A stretch of 64,000 nt of DNA from Aromatoleum anaerobium. GTDB lineage: Bacteria; Pseudomonadota; Gammaproteobacteria; Burkholderiales; Rhodocyclaceae. Shown piece by piece: positions 36,647 to 48,890 of the stretch; the stretch's first letter is position 1; every line of letters starts with the position of its first letter. The notes under the pieces are model-generated. The model was not told the DNA's origin. It saw only the letters and a list, made by a program, of their open reading frames with translations, and ran no database searches. The stretch lies in assembly GCF_012910705.2 (NCBI RefSeq), contig NZ_WTVG02000040.1, positions 682,001 through 746,000 of the forward strand. Reading direction: 5' to 3'. A program made the position numbers and the translations under genes.

Positions 36647-38173
36647 TCAGTTGTCGTGGCTGCCTACCAGGTTGAGATCGAGTTGTCCGTCCTCGCTCTC
36701 GTCCGACGAGGAGGTGCCGGCTTCGCGCCGGTTCTCGATCCCGTTGAGATACTCCGACGTGATGTCTCCGGTCACGTAGCATCCGTCGAAGCACGAGGTT
36801 TCAAAGAAGTTGATCGCCGGATTCACGGCTCTCACCGCGGCCTTCAGGTCGGCGAGGTCCTGGTAGATCAGCCCGTCCGCGCCGATCTCCCGGCAGATTT
36901 GCGCCTCGTCGCGGCTGGCGGCAATCAGTTCGCCGCGCGTTGGCATGTCGATCCCGTACACGTTCGCATATCTGACCGGAGGGGCCGCCGAGGCCATGTA
37001 GACTTTCTCGGCGCCGGCCTCGCGCGCCATCGTCACGATTTCGCGGCTGGTCGTTCCCCGCACGATCGAATCGTCGACGAGGAGCACTTTCTTGCCCCTG
37101 AATTCCTGCGGAATGGTGTTCAGCTTCTGGCGCACTGACTTACGCCGGACCGCCTGTCCCGGCATGATGAAGGTGCGTCCGATATAACGGTTCTTCACGA
37201 AACCTTCGCGATAGGGAAGGTTCAGCCGGTGGGCCATTTCCATCGCGGAAGGTCGGCTCGAGTCGGGAATCGGGATCACGACATCGATCTCGGCGTGCGG
37301 CATCACGCGCTTGAGCTTGTCGGCGAGGAACTCGCCCATCTTGACGCGCGACTCGTACACCGACACCCCGTCAATGATCGAATCCGGCCGCGCGAGATAG
37401 ACAAATTCGAACATGCAAGGCGCTTCGACGGTTTTGTCCGCGCACTGCCGGCTCCGGAAATTCCCCTGCGTATCGATGAGGATCGCCTCGCCGGGGGCGA
37501 CGTCGCGCAGCATCCTGAATCCGAGGACATCCATCGCGACGGACTCCGAGGCGACGAGCCACTCCTGTCCGGCCTCGACATCATTGCGCCCGACCACGAG
37601 CGGCCGGATCCCGTACGGATCGCGGAACGCAAGCAGGCCGTAGCCGGCAATCATCACGACCACCGCGTACGCGCCCCGACAGCGCCGATGGACACCGGAG
37701 ACGGCGCGGAAGACCGCGTCCTCATCGAGCTTGAAACCCTTCGCCGCTGCCTGCAGTTCATGGGCCAGCACGTTCAGCAGCACTTCGGAATCCGAATTCG
37801 TGTTGATGTGCCGCAGATCGGAAAGGAACATTTCCCGCTTGAGTTCCTCCGAGTTCGTCAGGTTGCCATTGTGTGCAAGCAGCAGCCCGAACGGAGAATT
37901 GACATAGAACGGCTGCGCTTCGGCGGGATTGCACGCGGATCCCGCGGTGGGATAGCGCACATGGCCGATGCCCCAGTTGCCGACGAGATTGCGCATGTTC
38001 CGGGTACGAAACACGTCGCGCACGAGACCCGGCCCCTTGTGCATCAAGAAGCGCCCGCCCTCGGAGGTCGCGATCCCGGCAGCATCCTGACCACGGTGCT
38101 GCAGGACCTGGAGGCCATCGTAGAGCAACTGATTGACCGGGGAAGTTGCGACGACCCCTAAAATTCCGCACAT
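36647..38173 (-). CDS. purF: Amidophosphoribosyltransferase
   Basis: First committed step of purine synthesis: PRPP plus glutamine to phosphoribosylamine. The 508 residues begin MCGILGVV, exposing the Cys2 nucleophile of the class II amidotransferase domain. The PRPP motif is [14 protein letters not shown] (about 365-378). The C-terminal [10 protein letters not shown] is typical. It lies 12 nt after the cvpA stop, the classic cvpA-purF pair. Confidence 0.97.
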   Translation of the reverse strand: MCGILGVVATSPVNQLLYDGLQVLQHRGQDAAGIATSEGGRFLMHKGPGLVRDVFRTRNMRNLVGNWGIGHVRYPTAGSACNPAEAQPFYVNSPFGLLLAHNGNLTNSEELKREMFLSDLRHINTNSDSEVLLNVLAHELQAAAKGFKLDEDAVFRAVSGVHRRCRGAYAVVVMIAGYGLLAFRDPYGIRPLVVGRNDVEAGQEWLVASESVAMDVLGFRMLRDVAPGEAILIDTQGNFRSRQCADKTVEAPCMFEFVYLARPDSIIDGVSVYESRVKMGEFLADKLKRVMPHAEIDVVIPIPDSSRPSAMEMAHRLNLPYREGFVKNRYIGRTFIMPGQAVRRKSVRQKLNTIPQEFRGKKVLLVDDSIVRGTTSREIVTMAREAGAEKVYMASAAPPVRYANVYGIDMPTRGELIAASRDEAQICREIGADGLIYQDLADLKAAVRAVNPAINFFETSCFDGCYVTGDITSEYLNGIENRREAGTSSSDESEDGQLDLNLVGSHDN

Positions 38174-38184
38174 GGGATAAACAC

Positions 38185-38679
38185 CTATCTGAAACGAATC
38201 CTGTCGGCCACCACGTCAGGCAGCCACGGTTTGACGGAAATCACCGCCATTTCCATCGGGGGCGCAAACATCGCGTTTGCCCACCAGGGCTCCCGCGCCA
38301 CACCGACCATTCCTCCAAGCAGCACCGCCGAGAACACGATCGCCAAGCCTCGTGCCAACCCATAAATCGCGCCAAAAAGATGATCGGCAGCGCCGAGTCC
38401 GACAGCTTTCAACAATTCCCGGAGCAAAAACCGCAACAGCGCCCCCAGCAACAGAACCGCGATGAAGATCAGGACAAACGCCGCCACATACTGCCACGCG
38501 GGCTCGCTCACGATTCCCGCCAGCGATGCTGCCGCCTCGCTCCCGTAACGCCAGGTTGCAAACAGCGCCAGCACCCACGCCAAAAGGGAAATCACTTCGC
38601 TTGCCAGGCCTCGCCACAGGCCGATCAATGCCGAAAATCCCAGCACGCCCAGAAAAATGTAGTCAAACGCGGTCATCAA
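38185..38679 (-). CDS. cvpA: CvpA family inner-membrane protein
   Basis: A 164-residue membrane protein with four hydrophobic segments (about 4-24, 30-48, 64-88 and 102-125). It shows the family features [23 protein letters not shown] (split: [13 protein letters not shown]) and [18 protein letters not shown]-like ([18 protein letters not shown]). CvpA is required for colicin V production in E. coli; its core role is not settled. It sits between dedD (21 nt) and purF (12 nt). Confidence 0.92.
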   Translation of the reverse strand: MMTAFDYIFLGVLGFSALIGLWRGLASEVISLLAWVLALFATWRYGSEAAASLAGIVSEPAWQYVAAFVLIFIAVLLLGALLRFLLRELLKAVGLGAADHLFGAIYGLARGLAIVFSAVLLGGMVGVAREPWWANAMFAPPMEMAVISVKPWLPDVVADRIRFR

Positions 38680-38700
38680 GAACGCGAACTCGCAGCAGAC

Positions 38701-39387
38701 TCACCGCTGCACCACGACGCCGCTCATACCGCTCAATCTCAGCTTTTCGGCGACCTTGTCCGCCTCTTCCCGACTGCCGAAAGGTCCGATGCGTACCCGC
38801 GTGACGGCCCCGGCCTTCTCCGTATAGGCAGCAAATCCGCGGCTCTTGAGGTCCGCGCCCAAGGCACTTGCTTTCGATGCTTCGCCGAACGCGCCGATCT
38901 GGACCACGAAAGACTCGCTAGCCGAAGCTGCAGCCGGTTTCTTGCCCTCCAGCAACGCCAGCGCTCGTGCCGCGTCATCGCCGGGCGGCGCTGCAAGCGC
39001 GCGATCCGGCGCAGGACGGACGTTCGGCTCGACCGGTTTCGGAGCAGTGCCGGCCGACCCTGCAGGAGACGGCGGCTTCGGCTCGACAAGCGGTGCAACA
39101 GGCACAGGGTCCGCCTCGACAGTCTTGTCCGGCGGCGATGGCTGTTCCTCGGGCGACTGCACGAGCGGGGGCTCGACCGCTGCTGCAGGGCGACCGGCGA
39201 TCGGCAGGGAAAGCGCAGCGTCGCCTTCCCGGTCGGGAATCGTGATCTGGATGTCCTCGGCGGGCGGGCGGGGCTCCTGATCCATCACCATCGGGAGCAC
39301 GATTGCCGCAAGCAAGGCAATGGCCGCGGCACCCACCAAACGGCGTCGCGACCGTTTCTTGAGGTCGAGGTTGTCGTTATCTGTCAC
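38701..39387 (-). CDS. dedD: SPOR-domain cell division protein, DedD-like
   Basis: A 228-residue bitopic protein: basic cytoplasmic start (KKRSRRR), one membrane helix (about 17-34), a long Pro/Ala/Glu-rich periplasmic linker (40-140) and a C-terminal SPOR domain (about 150-226, with SFVVQIGAFGEASKASALGA and RVRIGPFGSREEADKVAEKL). SPOR domains bind denuded septal peptidoglycan. Position between folC and cvpA matches dedD. It follows folC by 8 nt. Confidence 0.92.
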   Translation of the reverse strand: MTDNDNLDLKKRSRRRLVGAAAIALLAAIVLPMVMDQEPRPPAEDIQITIPDREGDAALSLPIAGRPAAAVEPPLVQSPEEQPSPPDKTVEADPVPVAPLVEPKPPSPAGSAGTAPKPVEPNVRPAPDRALAAPPGDDAARALALLEGKKPAAASASESFVVQIGAFGEASKASALGADLKSRGFAAYTEKAGAVTRVRIGPFGSREEADKVAEKLRLSGMSGVVVQR

Positions 39388-39395
39388 GCGAAACC

Positions 39396-40673
39396 TCAGC
39401 GGCGAGCAGCGAGCACTGCTTCGAGCACGTCCGCCACCGTGAGAAATGAACCGAAGGCGACAATTCTATCACCCTCCCCGGCGCTCGTTCGGGCGAGTTC
39501 GAACGCATCCGACGGGCGATCGAAACAGCGCACGTCTCCGCCGACCCCGGACGCAGCGAGGCGCTCGGCCAATGCGGGGGCGGACAGACCGCGCGCGCCC
39601 GGCAGACTGGCGAGCAGCCAGTGGTCGATCTTGTCGCGAATCAGGCTGACGACGCCTTCGACGTCCTTGTCGGCGAACATGCCGAATACTGCCCACGTCT
39701 CCGGGAAGTAGCCCATGTTCGAAAGATTCTCGGCCAGCACGCCCGCCGCCTGGGGGTTATGCGCCACGTCGAGCACCACCGAGGGCTTCCCCGCGAGCAC
39801 CTGGAAACGCCCCGGCAGTTCGACCAGCATCAAGCCCTCGCGCACCGCCTGCATCGATACCGGAATACGCTCGCGCAAGGTTTCCAGCGCCATCAGGACC
39901 GCCGCCGCATTGAGCAGTTGATTCGCCCCGCGCAGTGAGGGGTACGCGAGCCCGCCTCGACGGCGCCCGTCCCGGCTCCACCAGGTCCACTGCGTGCGAT
40001 CGCCCGAAAACCCGAAATCCTGGCCTGCGAGGCGAAGGTCGGCGCCGATCTGCCGGGCGTGCGCGACGAGCGATTCCGGTGGCAGCGGATCGGAACAGAT
40101 CGCGGGGCGGCCGGGGCGGAAGATTCCCGCCTTCTCGAAGCCGATTTTCTCGCGGCTATCGCCCAGATAATCCATGTGATCCATCGCGACGCTGGCGACG
40201 ATCGCGCAATCCGGCTCGAACACATTGACCGCGTCGAGGCGACCACCCAAACCGACTTCGAGAATGATCACGTCGAGCGGCTCACGACAGAACACGTGCC
40301 AAGCTGCGAGCGTGCCCTGTTCGAAATACGTCAGCGGCACGTCGCCGCGCGCCCGTTCCACTTCATGGAAAGCCGCAACGAGCGCTTCGTCGCCGACCTC
40401 GCGCCCGTCGATGCGCACGCGTTCGTTATAGCGCAGCAAATGGGGCGACGTATAACAGCCGACGCGATACCCCGCCGCGATCAGAATGGCTTCGAGCATC
40501 GCGCATGTCGATCCTTTGCCGTTCGTGCCTCCGACAGTTATCACGACCGCGCGGCTTCGGCTGTCGAGAGCGTCCCGGACTTGGGCAACCCGCTCCAGGC
40601 CAAGCCGGATCGGCAGGCCGGGGCGGCGCTCCAGCAGTTCCAGCCAGCCTTTCAGGGTTTCGGGAGATTGCAT
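39396..40673 (-). CDS. folC: Bifunctional dihydrofolate synthase / folylpolyglutamate synthase
   Basis: Adds glutamate to dihydropteroate and to folates. The 425-residue Mur-ligase-like protein has the P-loop VGGTNGKGSTCAML (about 44-57), SPHLLRYNERVRIDG, VGLGGRLDAVN and DVAHNPQAAGVLAENL. Length is normal. It lies 21 nt after accD in the conserved accD-folC order. Confidence 0.96.
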   Translation of the reverse strand: MQSPETLKGWLELLERRPGLPIRLGLERVAQVRDALDSRSRAVVITVGGTNGKGSTCAMLEAILIAAGYRVGCYTSPHLLRYNERVRIDGREVGDEALVAAFHEVERARGDVPLTYFEQGTLAAWHVFCREPLDVIILEVGLGGRLDAVNVFEPDCAIVASVAMDHMDYLGDSREKIGFEKAGIFRPGRPAICSDPLPPESLVAHARQIGADLRLAGQDFGFSGDRTQWTWWSRDGRRRGGLAYPSLRGANQLLNAAAVLMALETLRERIPVSMQAVREGLMLVELPGRFQVLAGKPSVVLDVAHNPQAAGVLAENLSNMGYFPETWAVFGMFADKDVEGVVSLIRDKIDHWLLASLPGARGLSAPALAERLAASGVGGDVRCFDRPSDAFELARTSAGEGDRIVAFGSFLTVADVLEAVLAARR

Positions 40674-40694
40674 CGGGAGTCGATTCCGCTTCGC

Positions 40695-41564
40695 CTATAC
40701 GCCGATCGCCGGCTGGCGCGTCAACAGCGTCAGCAGTTCGGCGAGCTTCGGCCGCATCTCGCGCCGATCGATGATTAGATCGATCGCGCCTTTTTCGAGC
40801 AGGAACTCGGATCGCTGAAATCCCTCGGGGAGGGTTTCGCGCACCGTCTGCTCGATCACCCGCGGGCCGGCGAAGCCGATCAGCGCGCCGGGCTCGGCGA
40901 TCACAATGTCGCCGATAAACGCAAAGCTCGCCGACACCCCGCCCATCGTCGGATCCGTCAGCAGCGTGATGAAGGGCAGCTTGCGCTGGGCGAGCTGGGT
41001 GATCGCCGCGGTCGTCTTCGCCATCTGCATCAGCGAGAACAAGCCTTCCTGCATCCGCGCCCCGCCGGTCGCCGTGATGCAGATGAACGGCAGGCGCTGA
41101 TCGAGCGCGGCCTTGGCGCCGCGGACGAAGCGCTCGCCGACGACCGAACCCATCGACCCGCCCAGAAACTCGAACTCGAAGCAGGCGACGACCACGGGGA
41201 CGGTCAGGATCGCGCCCTGCATCACTACCATCGCGTCCGCTTCGGAGGTATCTGCGCTCGCCGCCGACAGGCGTTCCGTATAGCGGCGCGAGTCCTTGAA
41301 TTTCAGCGGGTCGACCGGCACCACCTCGGCGCCGATCTCGAACCGGCCTTCCGCGTCGAGCAGCAGGTCGAGGCGCGCCCGTGCGCGCAGGCGTTGATGA
41401 TGTCCGCATTTCGGGCACACCATCTGGTTGCTTTCGAGATCCGATCGGTACAGCACCGCTTCGCATGCGGAGCACTTGCTCCACAGCCCTTCTGGGATCG
41501 ACTTGCGCGCCGCCGATTCCGCCCGCTTGATCTTGGGCGGCAACAGTTTCTGGAGCCAGCTCAT
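40695..41564 (-). CDS. accD: Acetyl-CoA carboxylase carboxyltransferase subunit beta
   Basis: With AccA transfers CO2 from biotin to acetyl-CoA, giving malonyl-CoA for fatty acids. The 289 residues have the N-terminal zinc ribbon CSACEAVLY...CPKCGHH (about 32-56) and the carboxyltransferase core ([32 protein letters not shown]). The ATG overlaps the trpA TGA as ATGA, coupling fatty-acid and tryptophan genes on one transcript. Confidence 0.97.
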   Translation of the reverse strand: MSWLQKLLPPKIKRAESAARKSIPEGLWSKCSACEAVLYRSDLESNQMVCPKCGHHQRLRARARLDLLLDAEGRFEIGAEVVPVDPLKFKDSRRYTERLSAASADTSEADAMVVMQGAILTVPVVVACFEFEFLGGSMGSVVGERFVRGAKAALDQRLPFICITATGGARMQEGLFSLMQMAKTTAAITQLAQRKLPFITLLTDPTMGGVSASFAFIGDIVIAEPGALIGFAGPRVIEQTVRETLPEGFQRSEFLLEKGAIDLIIDRREMRPKLAELLTLLTRQPAIGV

Positions 41565-42376
41565 CGCACGGCCCCTTCGACCTGGTCGAGTGCCGTGCGA
41601 ACTTCCCTGAGGAAGGCAGTGACGTTGGCGGTGAGCCGATCACGCGGGCTGCGCTCGATCTCCTCGATGATGCGGCTGCCGATCACCACCGCGTCGGCCA
41701 CTTCACCGATGCGCCGCGCGGACTCGGCATCACGGATGCCGAAGCCGACGCCGACCGGCATCCCGACCTGCGCGCGAATCTGCGGAATGCGCGTCGCCAC
41801 CTCGTCGAAATCGAGCGTCGCGGCGCCGGTGACGCCTTTCAGCGAGACGTAATAGATGTAGCCGCTGCCGACTCTCGCGACATCGCGGAAGCGCTGCTCG
41901 GTCGAGGTCGGCGCGAGGAGGAAGATCGGATCCAGTCCGGCGTCTTTTGCCGCCTGCGCGAAGCTCTCGCACTCTTCCGGCGGGTAGTCGACGATCAGCA
42001 CGCCGTCGACCTGCGCCTCGCGCGCGGCCGACACGAACCGCTCGACGCCCATCGCCTCGATCGGATTCGCGTACCCCATCAGAACCACCGGCGTCTCGGC
42101 GTTGCCGGTGCGAAACTCACGAACGGTATCGAGCACCCTGCGCAACGTCATGCCGTTGGCCAGAGCGCGTTCCGAGGCGCGCTGTATCGTCGGGCCATCG
42201 GCCATCGGGTCGGAGAACGGGACTCCCAGTTCGATGATGTCGGCGCCCCCCTCGACCAGCGCGTTCATCAACGGCACCGTCAGTTCCGGTGCCGGATCGC
42301 CGGCAGTGATGAAGGGAATCAGCGCCCGCCGCCCGGTGGCTTGCAGGCGCTGAAAAGTGGATTGGATTTTGGACAT
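41561..42376 (-). CDS. trpA: Tryptophan synthase alpha subunit
   Basis: Cleaves indole-3-glycerol phosphate to indole. The 271 residues have the catalytic Glu and Asp in [19 protein letters not shown] (about 48-66), the phosphate-binding GFGIRDAE and VIGSRI, and [10 protein letters not shown]. It follows trpB by 42 nt and overlaps accD by 4 nt. Confidence 0.97.
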   Translation of the reverse strand: MSKIQSTFQRLQATGRRALIPFITAGDPAPELTVPLMNALVEGGADIIELGVPFSDPMADGPTIQRASERALANGMTLRRVLDTVREFRTGNAETPVVLMGYANPIEAMGVERFVSAAREAQVDGVLIVDYPPEECESFAQAAKDAGLDPIFLLAPTSTEQRFRDVARVGSGYIYYVSLKGVTGAATLDFDEVATRIPQIRAQVGMPVGVGFGIRDAESARRIGEVADAVVIGSRIIEEIERSPRDRLTANVTAFLREVRTALDQVEGAVR

Positions 42377-42418
42377 ATTCGGTGTCAGGAATGCGGGCCG
42401 CGAGTCGACCCGTCAGGC

Positions 42419-43616
<1,198 letters not shown>

Positions 43617-43630
<14 letters not shown>

Positions 43631-44240
43631 GTCGAACTCCAGCGATGAACGCGGCGATGCGCGCCGCGTCCTTGATCCCCTTGCCCGACTCCACGCCGCT
43701 CGACACGTCGACGGCCCATGGCCTGACGCGACGGATGGCCTCGCCGACGTTGTCGGGATCGAGTCCGCCGGAAAGGATCAGAGGTTTGTCCAAGCCTGCA
43801 GGAATCAGGGTCCAGTCGAATACTTTGCCACCGCCTCCGTAGCCTTCGACGAACGCGTCGAGCAGCAGCCCCGAGGCACCCGGATGGCAAGCCGAGAATT
43901 CTACCAGATCGACTCCGGGACGCACCCGTGCCGCCTTGACCCACGGACGCCCATGATGCGCGCAATCGCTGTCGTCTTCATCGCCGTGGAACTGGAGCAA
44001 CTGCAGCGGTACGCGGCTCAGCGCCGCGGTGACGAAAGCCGGATCGGGATTGACGAAAAGTCCTACTGTCGTGACGAACGGCGGGACGAGCGCAGCGAGC
44101 TCGGCGGCCGTTTCGAATGACACGAAGCGCGGACTGGGCGGATAGAACACCAACCCGATCGCATCGGCGCCGGCCTCGACCGCAGACCGGACATCCTCGG
44201 CGCGGGTCAGGCCGCAGATCTTGATACGGGTTCGGGCCAC
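43617..44240 (-). CDS. trpF: Phosphoribosylanthranilate isomerase
   Basis: Amadori rearrangement in tryptophan synthesis. The 207 residues start with the catalytic Cys in [11 protein letters not shown] (about residue 8), [15 protein letters not shown], and the general acid Asp in [11 protein letters not shown], with the phosphate-binding [11 protein letters not shown]. The start lies directly after the truA stop. The truA-trpF-trpB-trpA-accD order shows the split trp operon typical of proteobacteria. Confidence 0.97.
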
Positions 44241-45035
44241 TCAGACGAAAGGAATACGAGGAACGGCGATGATACGCCCTTCACCCGGCAGAGACCAGTG
44301 CGGGGCATACTCGACGCCGCACAGGTAAAGGCCGTCAGCGGGAAACGTCAGCGCGGCCAGACTGCGGTCACGGGCGGCGAGCACTTCTGCGAGCCAAGCG
44401 GCCGAATGGCGTCCCTTGCCGACGTACACCAGGGCGCCGACGAGATTGCGCACCATGTGATGGAGAAAGGCGTTGGCCCAGAAATCAAACACGATGTAGT
44501 CGCCATCGCGCTGCACCCGAACCTCGTGCATCAGCTTGACCGGCGATTTCGCCTGGCAACCCGCGGCGCGAAATGCGGAAAAGTCGTGCCACCCTTCGAG
44601 ACAGCGCGCCGCTTCGGCCATCGCGATCTCGTCCAGCGCCGGATGGAACCATCCGACACGGCCGGCGAGCAGTGCGGGGCGGACCGGCGAATTGTGCAGG
44701 ATGTACCGGTAGCGGCGCGACACCGCGCAGAAACGCGCATGGAATTGGTCGCTGACCTCGGTCGCCCAGCGCACGACGACCGGAGAAGACAGCCGGCTAT
44801 TGACGCCGCGCACCCAGCCGGAGTTGGGCCTGACCGATTCGGTATCGAAATGCACGACTTGCGCCGTCGCATGAACGCCGGCATCGGTGCGGCCGGCGCA
44901 GTGGAGACGCACCGGATGGGCGGCAATATGTCCGATCGCGGCCTCCAGGTGATCCTGCACCGTGCGCCCATGAGCCTGGCTCTGGAAACCCTCGAATGCA
45001 TTTCCGGCGTATTCCACGCCGAGCACGATTCTCAC
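44241..45035 (-). CDS. truA: tRNA pseudouridine synthase A
   Basis: Forms pseudouridine at tRNA positions 38-40. The 264 residues contain the catalytic Asp in CAGRTDAGVHA (about residue 52), YRYILHN and LHHMVRNLVG. The best start is GTG 45035, which overlaps the upstream gene's TGA as GTGA and gives (M)RIVLGVEYAG; the longer frame upstream runs antiparallel-free but is not homologous. First enzyme gene of the truA...metZ block. Confidence 0.96.
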   Translation of the reverse strand: MRIVLGVEYAGNAFEGFQSQAHGRTVQDHLEAAIGHIAAHPVRLHCAGRTDAGVHATAQVVHFDTESVRPNSGWVRGVNSRLSSPVVVRWATEVSDQFHARFCAVSRRYRYILHNSPVRPALLAGRVGWFHPALDEIAMAEAARCLEGWHDFSAFRAAGCQAKSPVKLMHEVRVQRDGDYIVFDFWANAFLHHMVRNLVGALVYVGKGRHSAAWLAEVLAARDRSLAALTFPADGLYLCGVEYAPHWSLPGEGRIIAVPRIPFV

Positions 45036-45631
45036 TTCACGATCCCCAGCAAGGCCGCGCCCATCGCGATGCACAACGCCGATATCGCGATCTCGCGCAA
45101 GCCGAAACGCTCCCGGGCAACGCTGATCGTCTCGTCCGACGGATTGTCGGCCTCGTCGAGCCAGTGCGTCCAGCCGTGCTCGGCCCCGGCTTCGACGTAA
45201 CGCATGACGAGCAGCAGGCGAACCGCGAGCCGGCTCGCCGGCAGGCCGGCAAACTCCAGCGGCCGTAACAGCGCATACAGACCGCTGACGAGGCGATCGA
45301 CGGAAAGCCGCTGGAGCAGGATGGCGACGCAAAACACGACTGCGACGAGCCGCCCGCCATGCTGCGCGGCCAGCAGCACGCCTTCCGCAGTCGGGCTCAG
45401 CACGGGCCAGTCCGTCACCAGCGCCTCACCGGGCGTGAACCAGGCAAAGAACACGACGATTGCAAGCAGCAGGAAGCGCACCCGCCGCGCGAGGCGCCAG
45501 GTGCGCGCCGGAGCGAGCAGCGATGCAACGAGCCCGCTCGCGATCACCGCGGCCAGGAGCCACACGCCGGAGAGGGCCTGTATGACCGTAACGCCGGCGG
45601 CCCATATCAGTATCAGTAATCCTGCGTGCAT
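45032..45631 (-). CDS. Putative CbiQ/EcfT-like transmembrane protein
   Basis: A 199-residue protein with about five hydrophobic helices (about 3-38, 48-70, 90-115 and 172-195). The layout and the central segment LLRPLEFAGLPASRLAVRLLLVMRY resemble the T component (CbiQ/EcfT) of energy-coupling-factor transporters. No A-component ATPase or S component is adjacent. Its stop overlaps the truA GTG, implying co-translation. The ATG at 45631 (MHAGLLILIW) is chosen; a TTG next to the fimV stop is an alternative. Family assignment is moderate. Confidence 0.6.
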   Translation of the reverse strand: MHAGLLILIWAAGVTVIQALSGVWLLAAVIASGLVASLLAPARTWRLARRVRFLLLAIVVFFAWFTPGEALVTDWPVLSPTAEGVLLAAQHGGRLVAVVFCVAILLQRLSVDRLVSGLYALLRPLEFAGLPASRLAVRLLLVMRYVEAGAEHGWTHWLDEADNPSDETISVARERFGLREIAISALCIAMGAALLGIVK

Positions 45632-45694
45632 GCCAAAACCGCTTTGCAGGCGAGGCGGCCGGGCAATAGCGGGAAACCGCGACGCGCGCTGCAA

Positions 45695-48430
45695 TCAGAC
45701 AAGCTGCTCGAGCAGGCGTTTCCCCGCTTCGCGCTGGGCGGGCGAGCCTTCTCGCAGCACCTCGTCGATCAGTTCGCGCGCGCCTTCCTTGTCGCCCATC
45801 TCCTCATAGGCCCGTGCGAGTTCAAGCTTGGTGTCGACTTCCTGGATCGCCTCGTCGCTCAACGCTCCGCCCGTCGGTTGCGGAATGTCGAGCAGTGGCG
45901 CAGCGATCCCGCGTTCACCGCGCCGGGGCTCGTCAAGCGTGATGCTGGACGGGTCCAGCGCCGGGACAACGCCCGAGGAATCCATGCTGGTGTCGTCGAA
46001 GTTGAAATCGAAGTCGAGAAGGTTGCTGTCGAATGTCGTTTCCTCGGGATCCTGAGCGGCAAGGCTTGTGTCGCCGGAAGCTTCACCGGAAATCAGCTTT
46101 GTCGCTTCGAGATTGAAATCGGTGGTCCCGGCATCCGGCACTGGTTCCTCGATATCCGGCGGAAGATCGAAGTGGGTGTCCGGCATCAGCGCCGGCAGGT
46201 CCGCGCCGCTGTCGCTGACGAACGTTGCCCCCAGAAGCGCTTCAGCTGCTGACGGAGCGCCGGCTTCACCGAGAAAATCAAGATCCGGAACCGGGCCGCT
46301 TTGCAACGGAGAGTCGACTGCCGCGCCGGCATCCTGGTCGCCGCTCGCAGACGCGGCTTCGCCCCCCCACGGGAGGCCGACATCCAGGTCGAAATCAAGT
46401 GCTGCGGCATCGATCTCCGGCAACTCATCAAAGACGACCGGATCGAGCTCGGTTGCATCCAGTGTGATGTCGCTCGCGTCAGCGCCCGGTTTGTCACCGG
46501 TTTCGCCGGCGGGGATCTCCCACGGATTCTTCAACAGCGCCGATTCGGCTTCGGCGGACAGCGAATCTGCTGGTGAAATATCGCCCACGTCCTGGGAATA
46601 GGTGGTGAAATCCAGGTCCTTGACCGCTCGCCCGGCCCTGTCGGAGGCCGGCGAAGACGCGGCAGACTGATCGAAATCCGGGGAGGTGCCGCCGGCTTGC
46701 GCCGCGACGGCACCAAACCCGGCGCCCATCGCCGCGAAGGGGAGCGTGTCGCTCGCGGTTGCGCCTTGCTGAAGTTCGGTGGCGACGGTGCGGGAAGCCG
46801 CGGTCGATGCGCCGTAGAGCGGATTGTCCGGATCGATCTTCCGGCCCATCTCCGCCGCTTTCTCCCAGTCCTGCCCCACGCCCCCGGTACGGGAATGGAG
46901 CGCCGACGCGGTCGCTTCGAACTGCTTCGGACTGTTGCGCCGGGCATAAATTTCGAGCAGTTTCAGCGGTATCGCAAGGCGCGAAGTGTCTGCCTTGAGC
47001 GCATCGAGGAGTATCTCCTCCGCCTGGACATCCCGTCCGTACGCCATATATACATCAGCCTCGGCAACGGGATCGACTCCCTCGTCGGTATCGATTGCGG
47101 AGAGGCCGGACTGGCTGAAATCGGTGTCGAGGATGCTGCGCTCCCCGGTGTTCACGTTCTGCCCGCCGGCCGCACCGAAGCCCGCGGCGAGTGGCAACTC
47201 GCTCATGATTCCCAGTGCGTCGCGGCTGTCCTGCACCCCCTTGCGCCGTTCGCGCACCTTGATTCCGGCATAGCCGAGAAGCAGCACGAGAATGCCGCCC
47301 CCTGCCGCGAGCAGCTTCGGATCGTCAGCGAGGCCCTGGAGAAAATCGGCCTCGACAACCGGCGCCGCGACTTCCGCCGCCTTTGGTGCCGGAAGCTGCG
47401 CTTCGGGTTTCGACTCATCCGCGAGCGGTCGCGAAGCCTGAGTCTCCACGGTCGGCTGTTGTGCACTCGCGCCCCCGGCCGGCGCCGCTGCCGCCGGTTC
47501 ATGCGCCTGCGACGCACCCGGGCCAGCGCCGTCCGGGGTACTGCCGCCAGCCCGCTGCTGCAGTTCTCCGAGGCCTTCGCTTCGAATTTCCAGCAGTTGC
47601 TGCATTTCGCGGATGCTGGCCTCAAGGGCGGCGAGCCGGCTGTTCGCTTCCTCCAGTGCCTTGTCGCGGACGACCAGTTCTTCCTCGAGCGACTGAAGCC
47701 GGGCAAGGCGCGGAGACTGGACGGCCGGGGCCGCCGTCGGATTCAAGGGAGCCGATACTTTTACCTGATCGCCGCCTACCCCCTGCCCCGCGGGTTCGTC
47801 GACTCTTGCCACGATCGCGCCGGCCCCGGCCCGAGACGCCGGCGGCTCGCTTGTTGCGGCGCGTGCGGCAACGGTTCCGGCCAACCGTTTTCGATAGGCT
47901 TCGAAATCGGCTGCCTGGGCGACAACTTTCCGGTGCGCCTGGGCTGGTTCCACTGCAGTCACGGCCGCCCCCGAGGGAACCTTGAGAATTGCACCGGCCC
48001 GCATCCGGTTTATGTTCTCGCCCTCGAACGCGTCGGGATTCTCGTGGAATAGTGCAACCAGCATCTGGTCGAGACTCGCGCCCGGGGGGCGATGCGCTTC
48101 GGCGATTCCATGCAGCGTATCGCCGCGCCGTACCTCGTGCCGGGCCGGGGGAGCCGACGGGCCGGAAAGCGGCGGCCGTGACGGCGGTGCAGCGCGTTGC
48201 GTCTCTGACGACGCGGCGACAGCCGGGGCCACCGGCGCCGCCACGACTGCCGGCGGCGTTCCTGCCGGAGCCGGATCGAGCAGGAACGTGTATTCGCGAA
48301 TGACGCGCCCGGAAGCCCAATCGAGCTCGATAAGCAAATCGACGAACGGGTCGCTCAGCGGACGGTCGCTCGAAATGCGCACCACGGCGCGGTCTCCGCG
48401 GCTCTCCACCGCGAGCTTCAACGCGCTCAT
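45695..48430 (-). pseudogene. fimV: FimV, main part downstream of a frameshift
   Basis: FimV/HubP-family pole-organising protein, needed for type IV pilus function in relatives. This frame (911 residues from ATG 48430) carries the FimV-specific DPFVDLLIELDWASGRVIREY, a LysM domain (VRRGDTLHGIAEAH, about 100-150), a coiled coil (LEEELVVRDKALEEANSRL), a membrane helix (GGGILVLLLGYAGIKV), a long acidic Asp/Ala-rich cytoplasmic region and the FimV C-terminal TPR-like DTKLELARAYEEMGDKEGA. It lacks a signal peptide: the N-terminus is in another frame. Corrected by one base, it joins 48427-48654 into one protein. Confidence 0.85.
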
Positions 48431-48654
48431 GATGGGGGAATAGGCAGGCTCGCTTGCCGAAATGCTTCGGCCGACGCAATCCTGGCGGTCAGCGACTGCA
48501 TCTCCTGCGACGTCGCCTTGAGTTCGACCTCTGCCCTGAGCGGCTGGCCGATGGCACTGAAAACGTTGATCGGACCAAGTCCGGCAGCGTGACTGCCGGA
48601 GGGAAGCGTGGCGATCGCGGCTGCGACCAGGGAAGCCTTGAGCGAGGTCTTCAT
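48427..48654 (-). pseudogene. fimV: FimV N-terminal fragment with signal peptide (frameshifted)
   Basis: A 75-residue frame: signal peptide (MKTSLKASLVAAAIATLPSG, cleavage near HAA), then the mature FimV start GLGPINVFSAIGQPLRAEVE and LTARIASAEAFRQASLP. It stops at TGA 48427-48429. The other frame continues with YSPIMSALKLAVE, exactly what the family expects after RQASLP. One base is therefore missing near 48443-48445. The stop overlaps the next ATG as ATGA, so re-initiation is possible but would leave the main part unexported. Confidence 0.85.
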
Positions 48655-48890
48655 AGCTGTATATCATCCGCACCCTGCAAGGGCACCAAGCTGCGTGGAA
48701 GATGGCGTCGTGGACGTGAGCGAGCGTTCGCTATGCCTCGCGCAATCTAACATTTTGTTTCAAAACTGGCAGCAATTCTCTGATCGCCGAGGCAATTCAC
48801 CCACGAACGCCTCCCCGAACGGCCTTCGTGACATGCAGGAGACGAATTGGGCCGGAACCGCGTCAGAGGCGCGATTTCCGGCCGGCAATT

